In this document: positions 10,574 through 20,316 of the stretch, in pieces
Layout: each line of letters opens with the position of its first letter
How positions within the stretch are numbered: position 1 is the stretch's first letter
Source of the DNA: Gammaproteobacteria bacterium
Lineage (GTDB): Bacteria; Pseudomonadota; Gammaproteobacteria; Xanthomonadales; Wenzhouxiangellaceae
Length of the DNA: 64,000 bases
Reading direction: 5' to 3'
NCBI GenBank assembly: GCA_021772985.1
Contig: JAJFKX010000012.1
Span: 62,001-126,000 of the forward strand
Position numbers and translations under genes: made by a program
The notes under the pieces: generated by a model
Seen by the model: the letters and a program-made list of their open reading frames with translations, nothing else
Database searches by the model: none
Told to the model about the DNA's origin: nothing

Positions 10574-11422
10574 TCAATTAAAATACCGCATACTAAAATC
10601 CACAGCCTCAACCTGCTTGCCTAATTCTCCGATAGAAATATCATCCACCCCTGTTTTGGCAACAGCTCTGACCGTACTCAGATTAATCCCGCCGGAAGCC
10701 TCCAGTCTAATCAGTCCCTTGTATTCCACAACAGCTTGTTTTAGTACGGATAATTCAAAATTATCCAGTAACGCCCGGTCGGCTTTAACCTGCGCCGCTT
10801 CATGCAACTGTTGCAAAGTTTCAACTTCGACAATCACTGGCACACCTGGGAACAGCCGGCGTGCCTGCTGTACTTGGCTGGTGATGCTTTCACCAGCAGC
10901 CAGATGATTTTCCTTAAGCATTATCTGATCGAACAAACCCATCCGGTGGTTGTAACAACCACCACAGGTCACTGCATATTTTTGGGCCTGGCGTAACCCG
11001 GGAACTGTTTTGCGGGTATCCAGCAAGCGCACATTAATGCCGGCAACCGCGTCGGCATAACGCTTGGCCAGGGTGGCGGTGCCGGATAGCAATTGCATGA
11101 AGTTTAAAGCGGTACGCTCGCCGGTCAGAATGGGCCGTGCTGGCCCGTGGATTTCACAAATGGCTTGTCCGGGTTGCAGTTGATCTGCATCGTTGGCCTG
11201 CCAGTTAACTTCAACGGTTGAATCCAATTGTGCAAATACAGCATCTAGCCAGGCGCGACCGCACAAAATGGCATATTGTCGACAGATAATCTGAGTCTGA
11301 AATGTTCGTTCTACCAGTACCAGCTGGGCACTGACATCACCACTGCCGATATCCTCGGCCAGCGCAATCCGGACCTGCTCATGGATACCTGCTGAATCCG
11401 GCAGGTGTAATGAAGCAACCAT
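10574..11422 (-). CDS. nadC: Nicotinate-nucleotide pyrophosphorylase (carboxylating)
   Basis: ALAEDIGSGDVSA, RLLDTRKTVPGLRQAQKYAVTCGGCYNHRMGLFDQIMLKENH; start chosen at MVASLHLP, one nt after the upstream gene's stop. Confidence 0.96.
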   Translation of the reverse strand: MVASLHLPDSAGIHEQVRIALAEDIGSGDVSAQLVLVERTFQTQIICRQYAILCGRAWLDAVFAQLDSTVEVNWQANDADQLQPGQAICEIHGPARPILTGERTALNFMQLLSGTATLAKRYADAVAGINVRLLDTRKTVPGLRQAQKYAVTCGGCYNHRMGLFDQIMLKENHLAAGESITSQVQQARRLFPGVPVIVEVETLQQLHEAAQVKADRALLDNFELSVLKQAVVEYKGLIRLEASGGINLSTVRAVAKTGVDDISIGELGKQVEAVDFSMRYFN

Positions 11423-11423
11423 G

Positions 11424-11696
11424 TCAGGCTGGGAAATCCTTGAACTGTGTGGTGCCAATTCCGGCTTCATAAAGCAGCACCGGAATATCATCACGAATAG
11501 GATATAGTACTTTCCCATCCTGGGTAATCAACGCCGCTTGCAACGGTTCGGTCAGCGATTCGCCATCAACGGTAACCACCTCACCGGTCGAAATTTCGTT
11601 GTTCAGATACTGCAATTGTGACTTGCCGGCGATCCCAAGGGGACTGTGGCTGACCGGACAGCACAGGATTTCCAAAAGTTGTTTACTGATTGCCAT
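11424..11696 (-). CDS. Trm112-like family protein
   Basis: 90 aa; LLEILCCPVSHSPL and YPIRDDIPVLL motifs. Confidence 0.85.
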   Translation of the reverse strand: MAISKQLLEILCCPVSHSPLGIAGKSQLQYLNNEISTGEVVTVDGESLTEPLQAALITQDGKVLYPIRDDIPVLLYEAGIGTTQFKDFPA

Positions 11697-11817
11697 AATG
11701 ATTGTTAAGACGATTCAATGGATTAAACACATCAGGTAACTTGCTGATTGATTCAGAGTACCCGTTTATCTGGTACATTATGCAGTTTTCCAGCGGATAT
11801 TAAAGACGGCGGGGAAC

Positions 11818-12321
11818 ATGTCAGAAAGCAGTGCAATACAACCCCAGGTCGCGGTGATTATGGGCTCGAAGTCGGATTGGCCGACGATGCAACATACAAC
11901 CGAGATACTGGCAGATTTTGACATTGCCCACGAAGTGCAGGTGATATCTGCCCACCGTACACCCAAAAGCATGGTTGAGTTTGCTGAAAATGCACGTGGG
12001 CGTGGGTTAAAGGTGATTATCGCCGGTGCCGGCGGTGCTGCGCATCTGCCCGGTATGGTCGCGGCTATGACTACTTTGCCGGTAATCGGCGTGCCGATTC
12101 AAAGCAAAGCACTGGATGGCATGGATTCGTTGTTATCCATCGTGCAAATGCCTGGTGGCGTGCCTGTGGCTACTGTAGCGATTGGCAGAGCCGGCGCCCA
12201 GAATGCCGGGCTGTTGGCCGCTTCAATTCTGGCAACTCAGGATTTGAAGCTGGCTCAAGCATTGACTGCCTACCGCGATCAGCAGCGTGATGCAGTATTG
12301 GCTGAACAGGATCCCCGCTGA
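11818..12321 (+). CDS. purE: 5-(carboxyamino)imidazole ribonucleotide mutase
   Basis: [39 protein letters not shown]. Confidence 0.97.
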   Translation: MSESSAIQPQVAVIMGSKSDWPTMQHTTEILADFDIAHEVQVISAHRTPKSMVEFAENARGRGLKVIIAGAGGAAHLPGMVAAMTTLPVIGVPIQSKALDGMDSLLSIVQMPGGVPVATVAIGRAGAQNAGLLAASILATQDLKLAQALTAYRDQQRDAVLAEQDPR

Positions 12322-12361
12322 TTCGCAGAAGTATTTTCCCAATTTATTGAACCAATTACAG

Positions 12362-13483
12362 ATGACTCGACTAGGAATTATAGGTGGAGGGCAATTGGCT
12401 CGTATGCTATCACAGGCTGCGGCCAGGCTGGATATAACCACTATTGTACTGGATCCCAATGCCGATGCCTGCGCAGGTCAGGTGACCGAACTGATCCAGG
12501 CAGAATACAGCGATCAAAATGCGCTCAATGCGCTTGCGGATCAATGTGATGTACTAACCTTTGATTTCGAAAATGTGCCTGCAGAAAGCCTCCGGCAGAT
12601 ATCTGAGCACTGCCGGATATGCCCAGGTACAGATATTCTGGCGATTGCTCAAGACCGATTGTCCGAAAAAAACCTGTTCCGGGAACTAGGCATTGCGATA
12701 GGTGGATTTCATGAGGTTAACTCGCGTCCTGATCTGCTTGCCGCTCTGGAAAAAACTGGTTACCCGGCGGTATTAAAAACCCGTCGTTTTGGTTATGACG
12801 GTAAAGGTCAACGGGTATTGCGACAACCAGAAGATTTGGAATATGCCTGGCGCGAGCTGGAAGGACACGAACTGATTCTGGAACAGTTCATTCCCTTTGA
12901 CTGGGAGTGTTCCATTATTGGTGTGCATAACGATACAGGCGAAACCCGTTGTTATCCGTTGACCCGCAATCATCATCGTAACGGTATTCTGGCATACAGC
13001 CGTGCGCCTATTCCTATATGTGACCCTGAACTGCAGGCTACTGCCCAGGACTATTTGCAACGGATTGCCGACAAGTTCGGTTACGTAGGTGTGTTAACGC
13101 TGGAATTGTTTGTGCTTGATGGGCAATTATTGGCTAATGAAATCGCTCCCAGGGTGCACAATTCTGGCCACTGGACCATCGACGGTGCAGTTTGCAGCCA
13201 GTTTGAAAATCATGTGCGCGCCAGTTGTGGTTTGCCTCTGGGGTCAACTCAGGCAGTGGGTGAATCTTTGATGCTGAACTGGATTGGTGAAGTTCCCGAT
13301 CCACGATTGTATCAACAGGTCGATGGGCTGCACTGGCATGATTATGGGAAAAGGGCACGTGTTGGCCGTAAGGTTGGGCATGCAACATTAACGGCTGAAA
13401 ACTCAGCTGAATTGGAAATGCGCATACAGAAGCTGGCCGATTTAAATACAGATGGAGACATGTTGGATCAGCTGTTTATTTAG
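12362..13483 (+). CDS. purK: 5-(carboxyamino)imidazole ribonucleotide synthase
   Basis: Start at MTRLGIIGGGQLARML; ATP-grasp motifs RFGYDGKGQ, EIAPRVHNSGHWT. Confidence 0.96.
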   Translation: MTRLGIIGGGQLARMLSQAAARLDITTIVLDPNADACAGQVTELIQAEYSDQNALNALADQCDVLTFDFENVPAESLRQISEHCRICPGTDILAIAQDRLSEKNLFRELGIAIGGFHEVNSRPDLLAALEKTGYPAVLKTRRFGYDGKGQRVLRQPEDLEYAWRELEGHELILEQFIPFDWECSIIGVHNDTGETRCYPLTRNHHRNGILAYSRAPIPICDPELQATAQDYLQRIADKFGYVGVLTLELFVLDGQLLANEIAPRVHNSGHWTIDGAVCSQFENHVRASCGLPLGSTQAVGESLMLNWIGEVPDPRLYQQVDGLHWHDYGKRARVGRKVGHATLTAENSAELEMRIQKLADLNTDGDMLDQLFI

Positions 13484-13665
13484 GTGAATGAAACTCTCTG
13501 GCTTTAATCCCAGTAAAAAAGCCATGCAGTCTACCTAGGCCAGTTGTTACCAGGCTAAGCAAATGGCGGATTTAACGGCAAGGCTTGCGTGACCGGACAA
13601 GCGGTTAATAATAGTGATGCCGGCCGATGAGCAACTTGCTTTAATTCAGGAAATCATTACCCGGA

Positions 13666-14529
13666 TTAACTGTGTAACAACAATACCGGAATTTTGGCCA
13701 TGGCCATCATATACTGTGAGGTGCCGCCAAATACCCGCTCGCGCCAGCGGCTTCTGCTGTAGGCACCCATGATCAATAAATCCGATTGAGATTCATAATA
13801 GCTGTCCATCAGTTCGTCATTGACTTGCTTTCCACGGGTCTTAATTTTTTGTGTTTTGATACCCCAGCCGCTCAAATAATTAACCAGATGTTGAGTTTTA
13901 GGACCGACCAGATTTTCCGGTCCGCAACTGACGATAGTGACATTATCTGCAGCTTGCAGAATTGACATGGCGCTGGTGACTGCACGGGCTGCCTCGATGC
14001 TTTGATTCCAGGCAATGCAAACATTCTTGCCAACCTTTGCAGCACCGGTTTTCGGCAGAACCATCACCGGTCTGCCGGTTTCCATCAATGACGAGAGCAT
14101 AAAAAGGCGGGCAACCTCGCTGCGTTTGGAAGATGGTCTGGTAACGATGATTAGATCGTTTACCGGCCCGACTATGCGTAAAACCTTATCTGGTGCGCCC
14201 ACTTTCTCTTGCCAGATAGCAGCAGCAGTGGCACGTGGGTGACGGGCGATGCTGTAATCATTTGCTTTAGCGATGGTTTCAAACAGCTTGCGAGCGGCTA
14301 TCGATGTTTCATTATTGGCTTTTTGGGACCAGATATGATCGGCTGACCGGCTGCTTGCTCCAAAGTATTGTGCACTGAATTCAGAAGACAAGGTGACCTT
14401 GGAATCGCTGTGGGCACGGATATGACAACCGGTCAGGCTGGCTTCGAGACGTTTGCTCAAAGCAAATGCGGTACGCAGTGCTCGCGCGCATTCCGGCCGG
14501 TCAGCAACAGGGACAAGAATTAATTTCAT
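13666..14529 (-). CDS. Tandem universal stress protein (UspA family)
   Basis: 287 aa; two Usp-like halves; C-terminal LLIMGAYSRSRWRERVFGGTSQYMM. Confidence 0.88.
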   Translation of the reverse strand: MKLILVPVADRPECARALRTAFALSKRLEASLTGCHIRAHSDSKVTLSSEFSAQYFGASSRSADHIWSQKANNETSIAARKLFETIAKANDYSIARHPRATAAAIWQEKVGAPDKVLRIVGPVNDLIIVTRPSSKRSEVARLFMLSSLMETGRPVMVLPKTGAAKVGKNVCIAWNQSIEAARAVTSAMSILQAADNVTIVSCGPENLVGPKTQHLVNYLSGWGIKTQKIKTRGKQVNDELMDSYYESQSDLLIMGAYSRSRWRERVFGGTSQYMMAMAKIPVLLLHS

Positions 14530-14766
14530 GATGTGTGATCCTCACGTGATGGCATACCAATATCCAATATTTTAGGGTTTATCAGTGTCAGCCAATTTGA
14601 GCTGGATCAAATACATTGCCGGTGCTATAACCTTCATGTCTATCCGGGAAAAGCGTTCATACGCTCCGACATTGTTCATGGAGCAAGTCTTGCCTAAGCT
14701 GCTATTATTGGTGGCTGCTAAACTAAAGCACTAACAAGAAATAATTTAACTATCGGGAAACCAGCT

Positions 14767-16686
14767 ATGCAACAACCTCTTCCTCAACTGACTGTCAAGG
14801 CAATTATCCTTGGTATTTTGTTATCAATGGTCCTGGCTGGCGCTAATGCCTATCTGGGCTTGTTTGCCGGTCTGACGGTTTCAGCTTCGATTCCCGCAGC
14901 AGTGATATCCATGGGGATTCTGCGTTTGTTCAAAAATTCCAATATCCTGGAAAACAATATTGTCCAGACGGCTGCATCTGCCGGTGAATCACTGGCCGCA
15001 GGGGTAATATTTACTTTGCCGGCTTTAATTTTGCTGGGTTACTGGGAAACCTTTGATTATATCTGGGTAACAATGATCGCCGGCCTGGGCGGTTTGCTGG
15101 GTGTGTTGTTCACCATTCCATTAAGGCGCTCGCTGATTGTTGAAGAAAACCTGGCGTTTCCGGAAGGTACTGCCACAGCTGAAGTATTGAAAGTGGGTGA
15201 TACCGGTTCCGGTGTAAAACTGTTAAGCCTGGCAGCATTGGCTGGTGGTCTGGTCAAATTTGCGGATACCGGTTTGCGTTTATGGCAGGGGGTAGCACAA
15301 GCAGGTACATTTGTTGGTCAGGGTATTGCTTATGTAGGCAGTAACCTATCGCCGGCTTTGCTCAGTGTCGGATATATCGTAAGGCTTAACATTGCAATAT
15401 TGGTATTTGGCGGTGGTGCATTGGCCTGGTATCTGGGTATACCTGTTTATTCTGTGATGTTTCTGGATCAGGATCCCAATCTGATTGCACTTCAGGAGCA
15501 GGGCGCGGGGGCAGCGGCTGTGGCTGGTGATATCTGGAATCGCAAGATTCGCTATATGGGCGTCGGGGCGATGTTGCTGGGCGGTATTTGGGCGTTGTTT
15601 TCAATGCGCCGCTCGCTGGTATCCGGTATCAAAAGCGGCCTGCAGGAATTCAAAAAGGCCAAAAGCGGAACAGTGCGAGCGGAAACAGACAAAGATATGC
15701 CGATGCCTCTGGTTCTGGGCGCGATTGGGCTGTTCACAATCCCAATCTTTTTGTTGTACTGGCAGGTAGTTGATCAGCTGGGAATCAGTTTGGCATTAGC
15801 TGCAGTGATGGTGATCACTGGTTTTTTGTTTTCATCAGTGGCGGCATACATGGCAGGCCTGGTTGGTTCAAGTAATAACCCGATCTCTGGTATTACCATT
15901 GCCACCATTACATTTTCGGCTTTTCTGCTGTTATTGTTGCTCGGTGAAGGGGCGGGTAATGGTCCGGCAGCGGCGATTATGGTCGGTGCAGTGGTTTGCT
16001 GTGCAGCAGCAATTGCCGGTGACAATCTGCAGGATTTGAAAGCCGGCCATATACTGGGGGCTACACCCTGGAAACAGCAGGTAATGCAGGGTATCGGCGT
16101 AATGTCTGCGGCCTTGGTGGTGGCACCGATTTTGACACTATTGCTGGTTGCTTATGGCTTTGGGCCACCGACTGAGGCACATCCGAATGCTTTACAGGCA
16201 CCTCAGGCAACGCTGATGGCTTCTGTCGCCAGAGGGGTGTTCGGAGGTGATCTGCCCTGGAATATGGTGTTCATCGGTATGGCTATTGGTGCAGCGGTTA
16301 TTTTTGCTGATCAGGTGCTGGCCAAACGCGGCAGCAATTTCCGAATGCCGGTTCTGGCAGTGGCTGTTGGTATTTATCTGCCATTGCAGTTAAGTACCGC
16401 CATCTTTGCCGGTGGCCTTATTTCCTGGTTGACCGAGCGGATTTCCGGCCCTGACGGCCCCGGACGCAAGGCAGGCGTGTTGATTGCGGCTGGGTTAATT
16501 ACTGGTGAAGCATTAATGGGTATTTTGTTGGCTCTGCCATTTGTGTTTGCTGAAAACCCTGCGTTTATGGCGATTTCCAGTTGGTCTGGATTGAGTAATG
16601 ATCCACTGGGTTATTGGCCTGGCTTGCTGGTAATGGCTGTATTGTGTATGTGGTTATACAAATCAGCATCAAGGCAAACTGACTAA
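14767..16686 (+). CDS. OPT family oligopeptide transporter
   Basis: 639 aa polytopic protein; GANAYLGLFAGLTVSASIPAAVISMGIL and NIVQTAASAGESLAAGVIFTLPAL motifs. Confidence 0.93.
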   Translation: MQQPLPQLTVKAIILGILLSMVLAGANAYLGLFAGLTVSASIPAAVISMGILRLFKNSNILENNIVQTAASAGESLAAGVIFTLPALILLGYWETFDYIWVTMIAGLGGLLGVLFTIPLRRSLIVEENLAFPEGTATAEVLKVGDTGSGVKLLSLAALAGGLVKFADTGLRLWQGVAQAGTFVGQGIAYVGSNLSPALLSVGYIVRLNIAILVFGGGALAWYLGIPVYSVMFLDQDPNLIALQEQGAGAAAVAGDIWNRKIRYMGVGAMLLGGIWALFSMRRSLVSGIKSGLQEFKKAKSGTVRAETDKDMPMPLVLGAIGLFTIPIFLLYWQVVDQLGISLALAAVMVITGFLFSSVAAYMAGLVGSSNNPISGITIATITFSAFLLLLLLGEGAGNGPAAAIMVGAVVCCAAAIAGDNLQDLKAGHILGATPWKQQVMQGIGVMSAALVVAPILTLLLVAYGFGPPTEAHPNALQAPQATLMASVARGVFGGDLPWNMVFIGMAIGAAVIFADQVLAKRGSNFRMPVLAVAVGIYLPLQLSTAIFAGGLISWLTERISGPDGPGRKAGVLIAAGLITGEALMGILLALPFVFAENPAFMAISSWSGLSNDPLGYWPGLLVMAVLCMWLYKSASRQTD

Positions 16687-16967
16687 GTGCCGGACCAGTC
16701 CATCCAAAAACTGATTGAGGTATTGCATGAGATCAATGCAAATCAACAGCAACAGTTAAAAAAACAGGATCAGGTTCTGGCTTTACAGCGCGAAAACCTG
16801 GAACTGGCCAAACGCCAGTTCCAGCGTGCTGAAAAGCTGCAGGAACGTGCTGAAAAGTTGCAACATACCAGTCCGGAATGGTGCAGGCGGCGCGTAAGGC
16901 AATGGTGGTTATCGTACCCGTAATATTTAGCTTGCTTGCCTATTTGACCTGGCTATTGTTTCGTTAG
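16687..16967 (+). pseudogene. Small coiled-coil plus C-terminal TM protein, apparently frameshifted
   Basis: GTG-start ORF (16687-16923) encodes an EKLQERAEKLQ coiled coil; an overlapping frame supplies SGMVQAARKAMVVIVPVIFSLLAYLTWLLFR, ending at TAG 16965-16967. Confidence 0.55.
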
Positions 16968-17080
16968 TGAAAGTTATTATAGTTTCTGGAACGGCTGCAA
17001 TGCAGTCTTGCAGTACTGAATCGGCTATTCGGAACAGTGATGTTTATGGCAATGGGGGTGGCAGCTTATAGAAGGTATAT

Positions 17081-17461
17081 TCAAGCTTTTTTATTCACTC
17101 GCCACGGTGGATTCAGCCGGTTTTCACCCGCCCAGTACAATTTAATTTTGTTTCCGGAAGGGTCATGTAAAATCGACTCCCGCCAGAGGTAATGCATGTC
17201 AGTAGGTAATTGATCAAACTCGAAGCCCTTGCTGATCAGTGAGTTGACCCACTGATCAAGTTGTTCGTGTTCAAAATAGATAATGGTTGGATTGACTGCC
17301 GGTTCATCAATCAAAGACAGAGAAAATGTTGAATGACCTTCAGGGCATGCGAAACGGGCATAGTGTGGTGAGTCGACTATCTGGGTAAAACCCATGCGTA
17401 AATAAAAGTCACAAGCCAGCTGCATATCGCTAACGGGGATGGTGATTTGGTTGAGATTCAA
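17081..17461 (-). CDS. VOC family protein (glyoxalase/bleomycin-resistance fold)
   Basis: 126 aa; ITIPVSDMQLACDFYLRMGF...LHDPSGNKIKLYWAGENR. Confidence 0.85.
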   Translation of the reverse strand: MNLNQITIPVSDMQLACDFYLRMGFTQIVDSPHYARFACPEGHSTFSLSLIDEPAVNPTIIYFEHEQLDQWVNSLISKGFEFDQLPTDMHYLWRESILHDPSGNKIKLYWAGENRLNPPWRVNKKA

Positions 17462-17734
17462 AACGAGCCTCCAATAGTTTGGTGATAAGCATAAAATGCC
17501 ATAACGCTGATGCTGGAATCAAACCAGTTGGATATTATCGGAGGCTAATACTCCAGGTTCTAACTAATAATTGCTGGCATAGATCAAAACGCTGGTTCTC
17601 ACCAGCAGTTATAACTTCATTTAAGGCTGCCGATTTCCAAGCTTGAACCGAATCACTCATGCGCATGTTTTCGCCGGAGAGATCCGCTTGCTTGGCTTAT
17701 TCAGCAATCAATATCAGTTATGCTGATTGCATTG

Positions 17735-19186
17735 TCAAAACGTAAACTGGACTTGTGCGTAGAAAAAGCTGATGTCTTCGGAACTGCCGGTATCTTCTAG
17801 AAAATCACCGGCAAACAGGTGGCTGTAACCGATAAGCGTGGCTAGCCGGGAACTGAAATTATACTTAAAAGTGAAGTCGAGTTCTGTGCCGATTTGTTTG
17901 GATGCTGTTGGGTCTGCTGCTCTGACTATGCCACCTCCGGCGTTATAAAAGGCATCACCTCGATTGGCGCGAGACAATATATGGGTTTCAAACCCGAATA
18001 CTGCTTTATTAAACGGACTGAAAGTAAAGCCTGGATGGAAGTCAACGATATTTTGCCGCCCTACGATATCGATGAAACCGAGATAGGCATGTCCCAATGG
18101 GAACAGTTGATTGAAAGTTCCGACGTTACCACCAACCTGGTTATCACCGCTGGCATAATCAAAACCAAAGGACAAGCGTGGTTTGCCAAACCATCCGGTT
18201 GGGCGATAGCCAACCAGTCCGGTAAACATGCCGGCACTGATATCATTATTGCCAACTTCACCAGTTTGCCAAGCAGCTTCTATTTCATAATCAAATTTGT
18301 TTTCGAGGTATTTGCCCCAGTGCCGGAAACCAAAAGTATGACGATCTTCATTACCCTGGGTACCGTTAAATGAGCGATTGGCACGATCTATACCGTACCA
18401 GTAATAATCAAAGCCACTATTGGCGCTTAGCTTTTGGGTGGCATTTATTCCGAATAAAATGTTATTTGCATCACCGTTATTAAAATTTGACCTATCGACG
18501 GGTACGAATTTTGAGTAAAAGCCATGGATGCGAAAGCTTGGATTTTCGAAAATAGCAGTTAGCCCATCCCAGTGTCTAAGTGCGTTGGCCCAAGGCAATG
18601 GGCTGATCAAACGTTGCTTTCCGAAGGCGTATTCTTGTCGCCCGGCGCGTAGTGTCAAGTTGCTGGTATCACTAATGGGGATTTTGTAGTCAGCAAATAA
18701 CTGTTGTAACTCGTACCTGTCCACATCAATAAGTCGCTTGCCTCCGGGCAAGTTTCTGCTTGTGATATCAGCATGCTTAAATTCAGAAAAAACTCGAAAA
18801 TTATCACCAAAATGCCAATCAGCATGAAATAAGCCACGGCCGAGCAGGAATGTATCCTGATCATTTATCGGAGCTCCAAAAGCAAAGCTATTCCAGTTTT
18901 CAACACGTAAGCGTAGATGGCCGCCAAAACTAACCCAGATATTTTTATCTTCACTCAAAGCAACAAATTTATGCTTATGTTCTGGTTTCAACTGTTCACG
19001 CGGAATCTGCTTCAAGCTGGACCAATCTTCTTCAAATCGTAGGAATTGCGTTTTTGGAACTGAGTAAGAAGATTCGTCGTCTGCGATAGCTGAAAATGCA
19101 AGGAAAAACAAAGAAATTACCAATAAGAACGAAATATATATAACAGATGAAGTTTTATTTAATACAGGCAAATATATAGATTTCAT
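17735..19186 (-). CDS. Alginate-export family outer-membrane beta-barrel protein
   Basis: 483 aa; signal peptide; LRLRVENW, RAGRQEYAFGKQRLISPLPWANALRHWDG, terminal aromatic FYAQVQFTF. Confidence 0.8.
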   Translation of the reverse strand: MKSIYLPVLNKTSSVIYISFLLVISLFFLAFSAIADDESSYSVPKTQFLRFEEDWSSLKQIPREQLKPEHKHKFVALSEDKNIWVSFGGHLRLRVENWNSFAFGAPINDQDTFLLGRGLFHADWHFGDNFRVFSEFKHADITSRNLPGGKRLIDVDRYELQQLFADYKIPISDTSNLTLRAGRQEYAFGKQRLISPLPWANALRHWDGLTAIFENPSFRIHGFYSKFVPVDRSNFNNGDANNILFGINATQKLSANSGFDYYWYGIDRANRSFNGTQGNEDRHTFGFRHWGKYLENKFDYEIEAAWQTGEVGNNDISAGMFTGLVGYRPTGWFGKPRLSFGFDYASGDNQVGGNVGTFNQLFPLGHAYLGFIDIVGRQNIVDFHPGFTFSPFNKAVFGFETHILSRANRGDAFYNAGGGIVRAADPTASKQIGTELDFTFKYNFSSRLATLIGYSHLFAGDFLEDTGSSEDISFFYAQVQFTF

Positions 19187-20316
19187 GTTGCGACATCCTT
19201 GTGCGGTTTATTTTAGAGCTTGGTCAATTTTAGGAATTGAACATAGGTATTTTTAAGGTTATGTTAACTCTCAGCAGTTTACGCAAGCTTCATAACTGCA
19301 GCTTCCAATATATAAAATAATGGCAATAAACCTGGCTAATGTTGTTGCAGACTGTGTAAGTCAATACGAATGGTGTAGCCATACCTAAATCCCTATGTGG
19401 TAAGCACTCATTACGAGTGTATAGTGGGTAATTGATATGGTCAAGTTATAGAGTTTGTGACAATGGGCTTTCGTCTAAAGTGTGTGTAAATATTTAGTAG
19501 TAAATAGTCAGTATGGAATATTTATTTCTGGTGGGTTTTACAGAAAATACTAGACAATAGTCTTAGAATAGGTGATTGTTATAGGTAGACTTTATAGTTT
19601 ATTGAATATATTTTTATCAAGCATATGCAATCTTTATGGGGCTATCAGATTGGCTGAAGTCATGTATTTCGCCGGTTTACTCGGCTTTATGAAATCACTT
19701 ACAGTGAGGCTGGTGGGGAAATATACGGATAAGTTCGTAGCATTGGTTTTTATGCTTTCTGGCGGTTTTATTTGCCGGAAAGTATGGTTTAACGAAAAAT
19801 ATAAATTTTTTTCACAGAAAGTATTTGCCGAATGTGGATGTTTCTGTGGACCGTCTTAGTGTCCGGTTGTGCAATTTTGCTTAATTGGGTCAACTGCATT
19901 GCAATAATAGGTGATTAAATTGGAAGTTATCTCGATATGCCATTGGAATAGGGTTATAACTATCTGATATAAAGATTAAATTTAGCTTTAAATATGTGCC
20001 TATATGGCGTGGTATGCTAGTCGATAACGACACATATCACAGTTTAATTGCTCAATTTGAATACAGGTTTGTGGTTATTGGTATACTACATTAGTATTAA
20101 TATGTGGTTTAGCAAATTTATACTGTAAACTGATTGATTGTACGATTGGTTGATTTAAGAATTGAAAAAAGACTGTAAATAGACTTATTATTGTATGTTG
20201 ATGTCACTTGTATGATTTTGTATAACAGTTGGAAGTTATATGGGATTGTTCGCAACTGGTGCAAAGGGATGCATGGGTAAAGTTTAGCGAACTAACAAGG
20301 GGTTAGGGAATAAAAC

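Noticed and set aside
19572-19859. 95 aa plus-strand ORF
   Set aside because: AT-rich, no recognisable domain, no clear ribosome-binding site; not supported as a gene.
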